DNA from: Duganella flavida
GTDB lineage: Bacteria > Pseudomonadota > Gammaproteobacteria > Burkholderiales > Burkholderiaceae_D
DNA length: 64,000 nt
Direction of reading: 5' to 3'
Assembly (NCBI RefSeq): GCF_009857445.1
Contig: NZ_WWCN01000019.1
Location: 41,961-105,960 of the forward strand
Positions 35,308 through 44,621 of this stretch are shown in pieces (within the stretch, counting starts at the first letter, position 1; each line of letters opens with the position of its first letter). The notes beneath the pieces were generated by a model. The model saw nothing but the letters and a program-made list of their open reading frames with translations. It had not been told where the DNA came from and did no database searches. The position numbers were made by a program, and so were the translations under genes.

Positions 35308-37335
35308 ATGTTCCAAATGTTTGGTTTTGGCGGCGTTAAATGCCCGCGGTGCGAGCACAAAGACGACGGCCAGTCGGGCTACTGCAAGCACTGCGGCCTG
35401 ACGCTGGGCGCGCCGCGCAGCGAACCAGTCCTGCGCGACAACCGCTGGATCCCCGGCGATAACGAACTGGCCGTGTATTTCGGCGTCAGCACGCTGTCCG
35501 GCATCTTCACCAAGACGCTGCGCGTGCCGGCCACCACCCGCGCCTACATTCTGCAGGCCGACAAAGCCACCGAGGTGCCGCAGGGCGAATACGAAATCGA
35601 AGGATTCTTCACGCGCCTGAACCACCTGCTGCGCAACCAGAACGCCGAAATCCTGATCACCCGCAGCTTGCCGCTGCCGGTCGAGTTTTCGTTCAGCGAC
35701 TTGTACACTGCCGAACACCTGAAAATATCGGCCCGTTTTACCGTCTCCATCCGCATTGAAAATGTGCCGGCCTTCGCGCAGTACTTCATGACTGTGCCGG
35801 GTGTGGTCAGCACCCTGCATCTGCACGAGCTGCTGGAACCGTCGGTGCGCCAATTGGCGGCGGAATTCGTCGGCAGCCGCTCGATGCGCGAGATGGCCGG
35901 CAACGCCGACCTGCGCCTGCAACTGAATGAACGCCTGCAAGCCGCGCTCAAACTGCGCCTCGTCACTTACGGGCTGGCGGTGGACGGCGTGGAAACTGCC
36001 GCGCTGCGCCACGATAAATTCGACCATAACCGCGAACGCGTTGGCACCATGTGGCTGGTGGCAGATGAGCGCCATGTGCAGCTGGAGCATGTCAAACAGC
36101 TGGACGAAATCTACACCGAGGAAGAGTGGCAGGCCATCTGGCGCGAAGAGCAGAAGATGCACACCGATTTCCGCCGCGCGGAATTACGCCAGGACGCCAG
36201 CATCAACAAGGCCGAGCTGACGCTGAAAGAAGCTGAACGTGTGCAGGCCTTGCGCGCGCGCGAGGTGGAACTGTACAGCCGCGTGATGGAGTCCAAGACC
36301 CGCAAGGTGGCGCTGGATAAAGGTGCAGGCACCGTGCTGGCGGACCTTGAGCACGAACTGGCGCGCAACAAGTCGCACCGTGTGGGCGAGCAAGCCGACT
36401 GGGAGCATGTACGCCACCTGGCGCAAATCCGCATGCGCACCGAACTCGAAGTGCTGCAGCAAACCGCCGCCGAACAGCGCCAGTTGGCGCAGCAGCGTTT
36501 ATCGCACCAGCTGCGCCAGCAAGCGATTGAGAATCAGATCGCCCAGGCTTTGCAGATTGAAGATGAATCGCATCGCCGCAGCGAGCTGTCCGCGCTGCGC
36601 CAGCGCGAAAAAGACGAGAAAGCACGCGAGCTGCAAATCGAAGCGGAAGCACACGCCGCCCGCATCCAGGGCATGACGATGGCCAACGCCGCGCGCCGCC
36701 GCGAGGCCGAACGTGTGCAGGAATGGGAAGATCAACTGGTGCTGGCCCGCCAGCGCGAGCTGCTGCGCGAGGACGCGGTCAAGGATGCAGCCAACGCCGT
36801 GCAGGTAGCGGAGATCAGCCAGAAGATCGAAGACCTCAAGCGCAGCGGCGCGCAGGCCGACGCCGTGGCGCAATACGAGAAACTGCTGCGCACCATTGAG
36901 GCGGACGGTATCCACGCGCGCCAGAACCAGGCCAACGCCAAGCAGGTCATGCTCGACCAACTGGCGGCGGACGAGCAGCGCCTGATCCTGAAGCAGCGGG
37001 AGCAGGAAGCCGCTTGGCAGCACGAGTTGAAAAAACTGGAGCAGGAACGCGCTGCGGCGTTCAGCCTTCAGCAATCGCAGCAGGATCATGAAATCCGCCG
37101 CATGGAAACCGTCAACCGCCTGAGCGATCTGGCGATTGCCGCCGTTGCCGCGCCATCCAACGTGGAAGCGGTGATGCAGATCATGAAGATGCAAATCCAG
37201 GGCGGCATGTCGCCGGAGCAGATACAGGCGCTGGCGCAGGTCGTAGCGGCGGAACATGGCGTGTCTCCGGTGGAGGCGGCGCGCCTGGCCTATGAACGCT
37301 TATTGAAAGAGCGTGAGCACCGCGATGCAGAGTGA
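35308..37335 (+). CDS. Zinc-ribbon / SPFH-like / long coiled-coil protein
   Basis: A 675-residue cytoplasmic protein with an AAGGAG box. Residues 12-30 carry a zinc ribbon (CPRC...CKHC). Residues about 50-250 form a beta-rich domain ending in a helix and LVTYGLAVDGVETAAL, typical of SPFH/band-7 (stomatin-like) domains. From about 270 to 610 it is almost continuous charged coiled coil, and a helical C-terminus (GMSPEQIQALAQVVAAEHGV) follows. There is no membrane helix. It is probably an oligomeric scaffold. Six bases separate it from the kinase gene, suggesting it organises or is phosphorylated by that kinase. Confidence 0.65.
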   Translation: MFQMFGFGGVKCPRCEHKDDGQSGYCKHCGLTLGAPRSEPVLRDNRWIPGDNELAVYFGVSTLSGIFTKTLRVPATTRAYILQADKATEVPQGEYEIEGFFTRLNHLLRNQNAEILITRSLPLPVEFSFSDLYTAEHLKISARFTVSIRIENVPAFAQYFMTVPGVVSTLHLHELLEPSVRQLAAEFVGSRSMREMAGNADLRLQLNERLQAALKLRLVTYGLAVDGVETAALRHDKFDHNRERVGTMWLVADERHVQLEHVKQLDEIYTEEEWQAIWREEQKMHTDFRRAELRQDASINKAELTLKEAERVQALRAREVELYSRVMESKTRKVALDKGAGTVLADLEHELARNKSHRVGEQADWEHVRHLAQIRMRTELEVLQQTAAEQRQLAQQRLSHQLRQQAIENQIAQALQIEDESHRRSELSALRQREKDEKARELQIEAEAHAARIQGMTMANAARRREAERVQEWEDQLVLARQRELLREDAVKDAANAVQVAEISQKIEDLKRSGAQADAVAQYEKLLRTIEADGIHARQNQANAKQVMLDQLAADEQRLILKQREQEAAWQHELKKLEQERAAAFSLQQSQQDHEIRRMETVNRLSDLAIAAVAAPSNVEAVMQIMKMQIQGGMSPEQIQALAQVVAAEHGVSPVEAARLAYERLLKEREHRDAE

Positions 37336-37341
37336 CGAGTA

Positions 37342-39657
37342 ATGATGCAAACAGCAAGGGACAAGATCCGCGAACTGCGGGCCTTACATGATGATGGTCT
37401 ACTGAGTCTCCAGGAATTCGACCGTCGCAAGAACGCCATCCTCGACGCCGAATACGCGCCGCCGGGAGGCAGTGCCGCGCCGGTCGTCCTGCCGCCGCGC
37501 CAGGGGACGGAACTGGGCTTGATGACGGGGCAGGAGATTGGCCCGCAAAACCGCCGCTACCGGCTGGAACGCCTGATCGGCATGGGCGGCATGGGACAGG
37601 TGTGGCTGGCTACGGACCTGGCCACGCATGCGGAGTTGGGCCATAGCGATCAGGTAGCGCTAAAGATTCTGCCGCCGCAGCTGACCCAGAGCGCTACCCA
37701 CGCCAAGCTGCTGATCGAGGAGGCCACGCAGGCGCGCAAACTGGCGCACGAAAACATCGTTCGCGTTTATGAGTGGGCACAAGATCCCGCCACCTCCAGC
37801 TACTTTATCATCATGGAGTATCTGGAAGGACAGGACCTGGATGCGTATCTGGCGGAGCAGGGGGCGCTGACGCTGGATGCGGTGATCAAGCTGCTGTCGC
37901 CGGTGGGCGAAGCGCTGCAGTATGCCTGGGACAAGCACAAGCTGGTTCACCGCGATATCAAACCGGGCAATGTGTTCCTGACCAAGCGCGGTGAGATCAA
38001 GCTGCTGGATTTCGGCATCGCCTCGCGTGCGCGCAGCGCCGGCAGCAGCCTTGGTTTGCAGACGCCGAACGCCGGTACCGCAGGTTATCGCGCACCGGAA
38101 GCGGGCACGCATCAACGCCAGCCTGCGCCCAAGCTGGACGTGTACGCGGTGGCGGTGATGATCTACCAGCTGCTGGAAGGGCGCATGCCGTTTGATGATA
38201 TGCGTCCGGCGGACTTTCATCCTTCACCGCCGCGCGGCCTGAATGATCGCCAGTGGAAGGTCCTGCAAGAAGGCTTTGCATACTTGCAGGAGCGCCGGCC
38301 GGCATCGGTGAATGCGCTGCTGGCTGCACTGCGTGAAGCGGCCGGTCCGAGCGAGGAAGAAGTGGCAGCCCGCACCGAGCAGGCGGCCCGCGACCGGGTT
38401 GCCCGCGAGGCGCATGACCAGCAACGCCAGAAGGAACTGGCGGCGCAAGCGGAGCAGGCCAAGGCGCAAGCGCTTGCGGACGAAGAGAAGCGCAAGGCGA
38501 TGGTGGCCGAACTGGCGGCGCGCCGTCAAGCCGAGGCACAGGCTGCGGCGGTGGAAAAGCAGCGGCAGGAGCAGCAGCGCCGCGCGCTCGAAGCCAAGCA
38601 GCGCGCCGAAGCGGAAGCAGCGGCGCTAGCTCGCAAGCAGGTGTTGCGCGATCAGTTGCTGGCGCGGCGTGAAGCCGATGCAAAGAAAGCGCGTGAGGAG
38701 CGTGAAGAGCAGCAGCGCAAGGCCACGCAACTGAAGGCGGAAACGGCGTATCGGCAGGAACAGGAGCGGCATCGCAAGCAGCAGGCCGAGCGCCATGCGG
38801 CTGAATTGGCGGCGGTGGCGTCGCACACGCCGGTGGCTGACGCCAGCGGCGTGCTACGCGACCGCTTCCTCGACGGTTCCAGCGCCGGGCCGGATCTGGT
38901 GCTGATTCCGACGGGCCGCTTCCAGATGGGCTCTCACGAACATGAGCAAGCGGCGGCGATCAAGGCCGGCGCGCAGAAAAACTGGCTGGAGCGCGAGCTG
39001 CCGCAGCGCTGGGTGGGCATTGAGCAGTCGTTTGCGATGGGCCGTTATCCGGTCACGGTGGGGCAATGGCGGCGCTTCGTTAAGGACACCGGCTGGGAGT
39101 CGCAGTCCGACACTGACTGGCGCGCGCCGGGCTTTGCGCAGAATGACGATCACCCTGTGGTTGGCGTCAGCTGGATAGACGCGCAGCTGTATCTGCGCTG
39201 GCTGTCGCAGAAAACAGGGCAGGTGTATCGCCTGCCGACCGAGGCGGAATGGGAGTATGCCTGCCGTGCAGGCACCAGGACTGCGTTCAGTTTCGGCGAC
39301 ACCATCAGCCCCGAACAGGCCAACTACGACGGCCACTACACCTACAACGGCGGCCAGCGCGGTGCATATGTACAGAGCACCAGCAAGGTTGGCGCCTACC
39401 AGCCGAATCCTTGGGGCCTGTTCGACATGCACGGCAATGTGTGGGAGTGGACGCAGGACGTGGTGCATGATAATTATTCCGGCGCGCCGGCCGACGGTAG
39501 CGCATGGGAGGCTGGCGGCGATCAGGTGCGGCGCGTGCTGCGCGGCGGCTCGTGGCTATATAACCCGCGCTACCTGCGTTCGGCGGTGCGCAATGGTTTT
39601 TCGGCGGTGCTGGCGAACGACATCGTCGGCTTCCGCGTTGCCCGCAAGCTGGCATGA
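37342..39657 (+). CDS. Ser/Thr protein kinase fused to a C-terminal FGE/SUMF1 domain
   Basis: A 771-residue protein. A SHOCT-like motif (about 5-36: IRELRALHDDGLLSLQEFDR) precedes a Hanks-type kinase (about 73-330) with ATP Lys K108, H203-R204-D205, DFG at D223, and APEA. A long Glu/Lys/Ala-rich coiled coil spans about 335-495. The C-terminus (about 515-770) is a formylglycine-generating-enzyme/SUMF1 fold (LIPTGRFQMGSHEHE; YRLPTEAEWEYACRAGT; RVLRGGSWLYNPR). No membrane helix. Kinase-SUMF1 fusions are known in bacteria, with the FGE part usually acting as a ligand-binding module. It is last in the plus block. Confidence 0.88.
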   Translation: MMQTARDKIRELRALHDDGLLSLQEFDRRKNAILDAEYAPPGGSAAPVVLPPRQGTELGLMTGQEIGPQNRRYRLERLIGMGGMGQVWLATDLATHAELGHSDQVALKILPPQLTQSATHAKLLIEEATQARKLAHENIVRVYEWAQDPATSSYFIIMEYLEGQDLDAYLAEQGALTLDAVIKLLSPVGEALQYAWDKHKLVHRDIKPGNVFLTKRGEIKLLDFGIASRARSAGSSLGLQTPNAGTAGYRAPEAGTHQRQPAPKLDVYAVAVMIYQLLEGRMPFDDMRPADFHPSPPRGLNDRQWKVLQEGFAYLQERRPASVNALLAALREAAGPSEEEVAARTEQAARDRVAREAHDQQRQKELAAQAEQAKAQALADEEKRKAMVAELAARRQAEAQAAAVEKQRQEQQRRALEAKQRAEAEAAALARKQVLRDQLLARREADAKKAREEREEQQRKATQLKAETAYRQEQERHRKQQAERHAAELAAVASHTPVADASGVLRDRFLDGSSAGPDLVLIPTGRFQMGSHEHEQAAAIKAGAQKNWLERELPQRWVGIEQSFAMGRYPVTVGQWRRFVKDTGWESQSDTDWRAPGFAQNDDHPVVGVSWIDAQLYLRWLSQKTGQVYRLPTEAEWEYACRAGTRTAFSFGDTISPEQANYDGHYTYNGGQRGAYVQSTSKVGAYQPNPWGLFDMHGNVWEWTQDVVHDNYSGAPADGSAWEAGGDQVRRVLRGGSWLYNPRYLRSAVRNGFSAVLANDIVGFRVARKLA

Positions 39658-39693
39658 GGTATACTGCCGGGCTTTGAAAAGTCAGGATTCCCT

Positions 39694-40038
39694 ATGAGCG
39701 CCTTGCCACCATGCCCTAAATGCAGTTCCGAATACACCTATGAAGATGGTGCGAACCTGGTGTGCCCGGAGTGCGCACACGAGTGGACTGCCGGTGCTGC
39801 TGATGCGGCAGAAGAAGGCGCGCGCGTGTATCGCGATGCAGTCGGCAATGTGCTGCAGGATGGCGACACGGTCACCGTCATCAAGGACTTGAAGTTGAAG
39901 GGCGGTGGCGGTGTGGTGAAAGTCGGCACCAAGGTGAAGAACATCCGTCTGGTCGATGCCGACCACGATATCGACTGCAAGATCGATGGCTTTGGCGCCA
40001 TGAGCCTGAAGACGGAGTTCGTCAAAAAGGTGGTGTGA
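39694..40038 (+). CDS. yjdM: YjdM/PhnA zinc-ribbon family protein
   Basis: A 114-residue protein with the N-terminal zinc ribbon CPKC...CPEC and the conserved C-terminal beta-barrel (DGDTVTVIKDLKLKG, VKVGTKVKNIRLVDADHDID). The family is widespread. Despite the old name PhnA, a role in phosphonate use is not established for this type. It overlaps the convergent GNAT gene by 17 bp. Confidence 0.92.
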   Translation: MSALPPCPKCSSEYTYEDGANLVCPECAHEWTAGAADAAEEGARVYRDAVGNVLQDGDTVTVIKDLKLKGGGGVVKVGTKVKNIRLVDADHDIDCKIDGFGAMSLKTEFVKKVV

Positions 40039-40663
40039 TCGTCACCGTGGAGAAGTGCGTGCGCACGCTCCAGCCTATGCTCGTGTAAAGTCCGCGTCCC
40101 GCTTCAGTTGCCACCAGCACGCGCTGCGCGGCTTGCGATTGCTGGGCGGTTCCCAAGGCGGCCATGATCGCCGCGCCCAGTCCCTGATGCTGGTGTTCGG
40201 GGACTGTGGCGATGCGGTCGAACACAAACACGCCGTCATATTCGATGCCGTAACCGCTGGCTGCGAGCGTGTCGTCCTCCGCGAAAATGCGGGCGGTGGT
40301 GACGTGGCCTTCGGTCTGCACCTGTAGCCAGTAGCCAGGCGGCAGCGAGGGTACGGGATTACGTCCGGCTTCTTTCGTCATCAAATATCCAGCTGGTTGC
40401 AGCTGCCAGCGATGCGGCACCAGCGACTGCAAAAGCGCGCCAGGCCCGCACATCTTGATAAACACATGCGGCTCATGAATCTCCTGCGCCAGCTGCGTGA
40501 TGACAGGCGACGGCCCGGAAAACACGTAACGGCGCTGCTCTTCCGGCATCGCCGTATCGACGCGCAGACCGCCGCGATCTGCCACCGGTAACGGTAAACT
40601 CCGCCCAACCGACCGCGCCCGCAGCCAACTCTCCAGCAATTCAGCATCAAGCAGTTTACTCAT
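40022..40663 (-). CDS. GNAT family N-acetyltransferase
   Basis: About 213 residues from the ATG at 40663, which has a CGGAG box. The acetyl-CoA-binding motif A is in the C-terminal half: VFVFDRIATVPEHQHQGLGA followed by AIMAALG. The N-terminal half is less conserved. The substrate is unknown. It is convergent with yjdM. Confidence 0.8.
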   Translation of the reverse strand: MSKLLDAELLESWLRARSVGRSLPLPVADRGGLRVDTAMPEEQRRYVFSGPSPVITQLAQEIHEPHVFIKMCGPGALLQSLVPHRWQLQPAGYLMTKEAGRNPVPSLPPGYWLQVQTEGHVTTARIFAEDDTLAASGYGIEYDGVFVFDRIATVPEHQHQGLGAAIMAALGTAQQSQAAQRVLVATEAGRGLYTSIGWSVRTHFSTVTITPPF

Positions 40664-40738
40664 AGGGCTCCGTGACAAAGCGCGTACTTTGAATATCGAT
40701 AGGATGATATTCTTGCAGCGTTACGCTCAGGAGGCAAG

Positions 40739-41221
40739 TTGAAAGCTTTGCTGCTATTGATGTTAGCGCTGCCCGCGCATGCACAGATGTACAAATGGAC
40801 CGATGCCAACGGCAGGGTGCACTATTCGGACCGTCCGCAGGATGGCGTGGCGGCCAAGCCGCTGCAAGTGGAAAACGCTCCGGCTGCGGCGTCGCCATCG
40901 GACGATAACTGGCGTGAGCGCGAGAAGATATCGCGCCAGAATCGTGTGCGACAGGCGCAAGCTGAGCGCCGTTTGGCGGCGGCGGAACAGTCTGAAAAAG
41001 CCAGGCAGCAGCCCTTCAATCCGAGCATGAACCGCTCCGACAAACCACTGACGGACGACGAGTTGTGCACGCGCGATCGTCAGCAAATCGAGTTCGCCGA
41101 GAAAACCAAGAACCTGACGGTTCTACCATTGGGACCGCGCAGCGAGGCACAACGCCAGGAAATTATCCGCGAGCGAAAAACCAATCACGCGCTTGCCTGC
41201 GCAGAAGGAAGGAGACGCTAG
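40739..41221 (+). CDS. Exported DUF4124 protein
   Basis: A 160-residue protein starting with TTG four bases after a perfect AGGAGG (40729-40734). A short signal peptide (LKALLLLMLALPAHA with Met at the start) is followed by the DUF4124 hallmark MYKWTDANGRVHYSDRPQ. The rest is a charged, Arg/Gln-rich helical stretch with a pair of cysteines near the end. The family is periplasmic and of unknown role, typical of beta- and gammaproteobacteria. Confidence 0.82.
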   Translation: MKALLLLMLALPAHAQMYKWTDANGRVHYSDRPQDGVAAKPLQVENAPAAASPSDDNWREREKISRQNRVRQAQAERRLAAAEQSEKARQQPFNPSMNRSDKPLTDDELCTRDRQQIEFAEKTKNLTVLPLGPRSEAQRQEIIRERKTNHALACAEGRRR

Positions 41222-41225
41222 TTTT

Positions 41226-41435
41226 ATGAATTTCGATTGGCATGGCGCTGAATTGACGCCGCAAACTCTCATTGACTCCAGCTATAAAAATACGCAGAAC
41301 GTGCGGCGCTTCTTGCTGTCGGAGTGCGGTCCGGCGTTTAAATTTGATCGCGACCTGATGGCGTGGATCCGTGACGGCGTCGGGAAGACGCTGGGCGATG
41401 TCGTCGACGAGTGGAAACGCCGCAATCATAATTAA
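41226..41435 (+). CDS. Small DUF6434-like protein
   Basis: A 69-residue soluble protein from the ATG at 41226, just after the DUF4124 gene. The pattern FDWHGAELTPQTLIDSSYKN followed by VRRFLL and FKFDRDLMAWIRDG resembles small SAP/DUF6434-type domains that recur in bacteria as stand-alone proteins. Function unknown. Probably co-transcribed with the DUF4124 gene. Confidence 0.6.
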   Translation: MNFDWHGAELTPQTLIDSSYKNTQNVRRFLLSECGPAFKFDRDLMAWIRDGVGKTLGDVVDEWKRRNHN

Positions 41436-41495
41436 GAACTCTGCGATGTTCGTTCTGGCTGTCCAATAATCACCCCAGCCGCTCCAGCGTAGTCT

Positions 41496-42539
41496 TTACA
41501 AAGACTGCTCGCGATAGTCGCGCGGGGAGACGCTGTATTGGCGGCTGAAAGCGCGTGAAAAATCGGAGGCGCTGTTAAAGCCCAGTCCTAGCCCGATATC
41601 GGCCACGGCCAGCTGCGGCAAGGTCACCAGCTCGTACGCTGCTTCACGCAGGCGGCAGTGTCGGATGTAGGCGTGCAGGCCGCCCTGTGATTCGAACATG
41701 CGATAGATGGTGGCACGGGCGACCGGGAAGGCGCGCATCACGGTATCGGGCGACAAGTCTTCCCGGTGCAGATTGGCCTGGATGTATTCCTCGATCTGGC
41801 TTTGCATCGCGGCGCGTACGGCGGCGCGTCCCTGGCCGTTCATGCGCTGCTGTTTTGAGAAAGCGGTGAGTATCAGTTCAGCGCAGGTACGTATGGCTTG
41901 CTGTTGCTGCGCCGCCGGCAGCATCGGCATGGCGTTGCATAGGGTACGCACCCGCTCCAGTATCAATCGCGTGAGCGGGGTGGTATAGCTGATCACGCGG
42001 CCGTGGATTGCTTCGGCATCCGGCACGGCGGCATAGACCATCGCCCGAGGCAGGAAAAATGCCAGTACCCGCGCAGCCGTCGGTCGCATCATGGTCATTG
42101 GCTGGCCCAGGTCCAGTGCCAGAATGCCCGGCAGGTATTGGCTGGAGCGCGCACGCGGCGTATTGGTGGTGGTTTCGATGATGCCTTCAACGGCGATGTG
42201 AAACACGAAATCACGCACATTGTCGGTGGAGATGCGGGCATTGCTGCGAGCCTGGGTGAATGAGGCGGTGCGGCTGTCGAGATACACCATGTCGGACAGC
42301 AGGTAGGTGTCCAACTCGCCGCGGAAGCCTTGTTCCAGCTGGCTGCGTTTAACTGGGACGTCGAGAAAGCGGTCGAGGTAATCGCGCCAGGCGGGCAGCT
42401 GCAGTTCCTTGTGCTCCTGGGTCACGCTGAAGTGCTGGTGCAGCAAGATGTCGCTGCGTGCAAGCGGCGCAGTGCGGCTTGCACGCGCGGCGATAACCCG
42501 GCTGACGGCAGCAGAATATTCCTTATTCGTGTTCGACAT
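41496..42539 (-). CDS. AraC family transcriptional regulator
   Basis: About 347 residues from the ATG at 42539; a GTG at 42554 is a possible longer start. The N-terminal AraC-binding-like domain is followed by two helix-turn-helix motifs at the C-terminus (SPDTVMRAFPVARATIYRMF; VADIGLGLGFNSASDFSRAF) and the signature FSRQYSVSPRDYREQ. Effector and targets are unknown; the PEP-CTERM gene lies just upstream on the same strand. Confidence 0.9.
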   Translation of the reverse strand: MSNTNKEYSAAVSRVIAARASRTAPLARSDILLHQHFSVTQEHKELQLPAWRDYLDRFLDVPVKRSQLEQGFRGELDTYLLSDMVYLDSRTASFTQARSNARISTDNVRDFVFHIAVEGIIETTTNTPRARSSQYLPGILALDLGQPMTMMRPTAARVLAFFLPRAMVYAAVPDAEAIHGRVISYTTPLTRLILERVRTLCNAMPMLPAAQQQQAIRTCAELILTAFSKQQRMNGQGRAAVRAAMQSQIEEYIQANLHREDLSPDTVMRAFPVARATIYRMFESQGGLHAYIRHCRLREAAYELVTLPQLAVADIGLGLGFNSASDFSRAFSRQYSVSPRDYREQSL

Positions 42540-42582
42540 CAGGACAATCTCCACCTCGCCCGGCTTCGCCGTAGGGACATGA

Positions 42583-43131
42583 TTAAGCGGCTTTGCGGCG
42601 GCGTGCGATGGCGCCCACCAGACCTAAGCCTGCCAACATCATAGCGTAAGTTTCTGGTTCTGGGACGGCAGTGATGCTGGCAGTTTGCAGGGCGGTCCAG
42701 CTGCCTTCGTTGTAGGCCACGATTTCCACGTAACGGCCGGAGATGGCGCCGAAGCTGAACGAGATTGGCGTGTTGGCCACGGTATCGCCCTCGAAAGTCA
42801 GCGATGGCGTCAGGCTGGTCCAGTTGTCGCCGATAGCCGTGTTGGAGATGAAGATTTTCTGCCAGCTGTGGCCATCCGGTAGCTGGTTGGTGAGGTAGCT
42901 GATGGCGGTGATTTGCTTGGTGTCCAGCAGGTCTACTTGTACCCACTGCGGACCGCCGGTGCCGGCGTTCCAGGAGGCGCCGTTGAACAGCGATTCGGCA
43001 TTCAGGCCGTTCCAATCAACGCTATCGGAGTAGCTAGCGGAAGGCAAGCCGGCGGCGGCGTTGGTGGCGTGGGCGGCGCTGGACAGGCTAACCAGTGCGG
43101 CGATCGATGCGGCGAGCAGATATCGTTTCAT
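42583..43131 (-). CDS. PEP-CTERM-sorted exported protein with F5/8 (discoidin)-like domain
   Basis: A 182-residue protein. It has a signal peptide (MKRYLLAASIAALVSLSSAAHA), a discoidin-like beta-sandwich (PQWVQVDLLDTKQITAISYL; RYVEIVAYN), and a PEP-CTERM tail (VPEPETYAMMLAGLGLVG followed by RRR). EpsH/exosortase would recognise this tail, linking the protein to exopolysaccharide-producing bacteria. No exosortase gene is in the window. Confidence 0.88.
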   Translation of the reverse strand: MKRYLLAASIAALVSLSSAAHATNAAAGLPSASYSDSVDWNGLNAESLFNGASWNAGTGGPQWVQVDLLDTKQITAISYLTNQLPDGHSWQKIFISNTAIGDNWTSLTPSLTFEGDTVANTPISFSFGAISGRYVEIVAYNEGSWTALQTASITAVPEPETYAMMLAGLGLVGAIARRRKAA

Positions 43132-43339
43132 TTGAATCCCTTGGAGTTTAGTTTATTGGAGGCGCGAAGCTACTTGTGGTGCCAATATCAATTTTGCATT
43201 GATAATTTGGCCTCGTTTGACTGCCTGTCTCACTTTTTCAAAAAACTTGCAGGGTAGTGCGTAGTCTTTTAGTAGAAGCGCAAGCCCGCCATCCGGTGTA
43301 CATTGTGGGTTCTGATTCAATCGCCACAAGGAACACCGA

Positions 43340-43738
43340 ATGACTATCAAAGCCCTGCGTGATCAATCCCTGCCGATGCGCCATATCGTCCACGTGCGCA
43401 ATCACATCATTCCGGCCGACGGTTCGGTGGAAGAAGGTGGCAATGACGCCGGCCCATCGCCGCACGACTTGTACGATGCTGCGCTGAGCGCATGCAAGGC
43501 GCTGACCGTGGTGTGGTTCGCCAAGCGCAAGAACATCCCGGTGGAGCACGTGGAAGTGAGCATGGAACGCGACGCCAGCGAAGAGCGCCAAGGCATCTAT
43601 CGCCTGACTGCCACCTTGCATGTCACCGGCGACCTGACCGAAGCGCAGCGCACCGAATTGCTGGCCGCCGCGCAGAAATGCCCGATCCATAAGCTGATGA
43701 CCTCCGTGACCACCGAAGTAACCACCGTGCTGGGGTAA
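43340..43738 (+). CDS. OsmC family peroxiredoxin-like protein
   Basis: A 132-residue OsmC/YhfA-type protein. The two reactive cysteines are in DAALSACKALTVVWF and AAAQKCPIHKLM. Such proteins reduce organic hydroperoxides. It is four bases upstream of the second pirin gene, forming an oxidative-stress pair. Confidence 0.9.
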   Translation: MTIKALRDQSLPMRHIVHVRNHIIPADGSVEEGGNDAGPSPHDLYDAALSACKALTVVWFAKRKNIPVEHVEVSMERDASEERQGIYRLTATLHVTGDLTEAQRTELLAAAQKCPIHKLMTSVTTEVTTVLG

Positions 43739-43742
43739 TACC

Positions 43743-44621
43743 ATGACCATCTCGAATCTGTTGAAGGGCCATGAAAAAGATTTGGGCGGTGGCTTTGTGG
43801 TGCGCCGCTACTTGCCGTCCGCCGTCAAGCAGGCGGTGGGACCGTTCATTTTCTTCGACCATTTTGGCCCGGTGGACGTGCCGGCCGACGCTGACCATGA
43901 TGTGCGCCCGCACCCGCACATCGGCCTCGCTACCGTGACTTATCTGTTTGAAGGCGCGATGGATCACCGCGACAGCCTGGGCACCTACCAGCGCATCGAA
44001 CCGGGCGCCGTCAACTGGATGACGGCCGGCCGTGGCATCGTGCACTCCGAGCGCACCCCCAAAGATTTGGTCGGTGTGCCGCACCGCACGCATGGCCTGC
44101 AGCTGTGGGCCGCGCTGCCTGCCGCGCATGAGGAAGATGAACCGGGCTTCTGCCACACGCCATCCAGTGCGATTCCCGAACTGACTATCGACGGCGCCGA
44201 CATCCGGGTGCTGATCGGCTCTGCTTTCGGCCAGACCTCGCCGGTGCAGACCTACAGCCAGACGCTGTACCTGGATGTCGCCCTCAAGGCCGGACATGAA
44301 CTGGCGTTGAACGGCTTGCCGGCGGAAGCGGCGATCTACCCGATCAGCGGCGAACTGGAAGTGGATGGCGCGCCGCTGGAGCTGCACAACATGGCACTGC
44401 TGGATACCGCCGATACGCGCCTTGTGAAAGCCAGCAGCGCAACGCGCTTCGTCATTATTGGGGGCGAGCCGCTGGACGGCCATCGCTATATGTTCTGGAA
44501 CTTCGTTTCGTCGCGCAAGGAGCGTGTGGTGCAGGCGGGCGAGGATTGGGAAGCGCAACGCTTCCCGCAAGTGCCCGGCGAAACCGAGCGCATTCCACTG
44601 CCGGCCAAGCGTCCAGCCTAA
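43743..44621 (+). CDS. Pirin family protein (second copy)
   Basis: A 292-residue pirin. The cupin metal site is in RPHPHIGLATVTYLFEGAMD and GRGIVHSER, and the N-terminus is the conserved VGPFIFFDHFGPVD. It is only distantly like the pirin at 4393, so this is not a recent duplication. It is in an operon with OsmC, and its stop overlaps by four bases the stop of the convergent cyclase gene. Confidence 0.9.
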   Translation: MTISNLLKGHEKDLGGGFVVRRYLPSAVKQAVGPFIFFDHFGPVDVPADADHDVRPHPHIGLATVTYLFEGAMDHRDSLGTYQRIEPGAVNWMTAGRGIVHSERTPKDLVGVPHRTHGLQLWAALPAAHEEDEPGFCHTPSSAIPELTIDGADIRVLIGSAFGQTSPVQTYSQTLYLDVALKAGHELALNGLPAEAAIYPISGELEVDGAPLELHNMALLDTADTRLVKASSATRFVIIGGEPLDGHRYMFWNFVSSRKERVVQAGEDWEAQRFPQVPGETERIPLPAKRPA

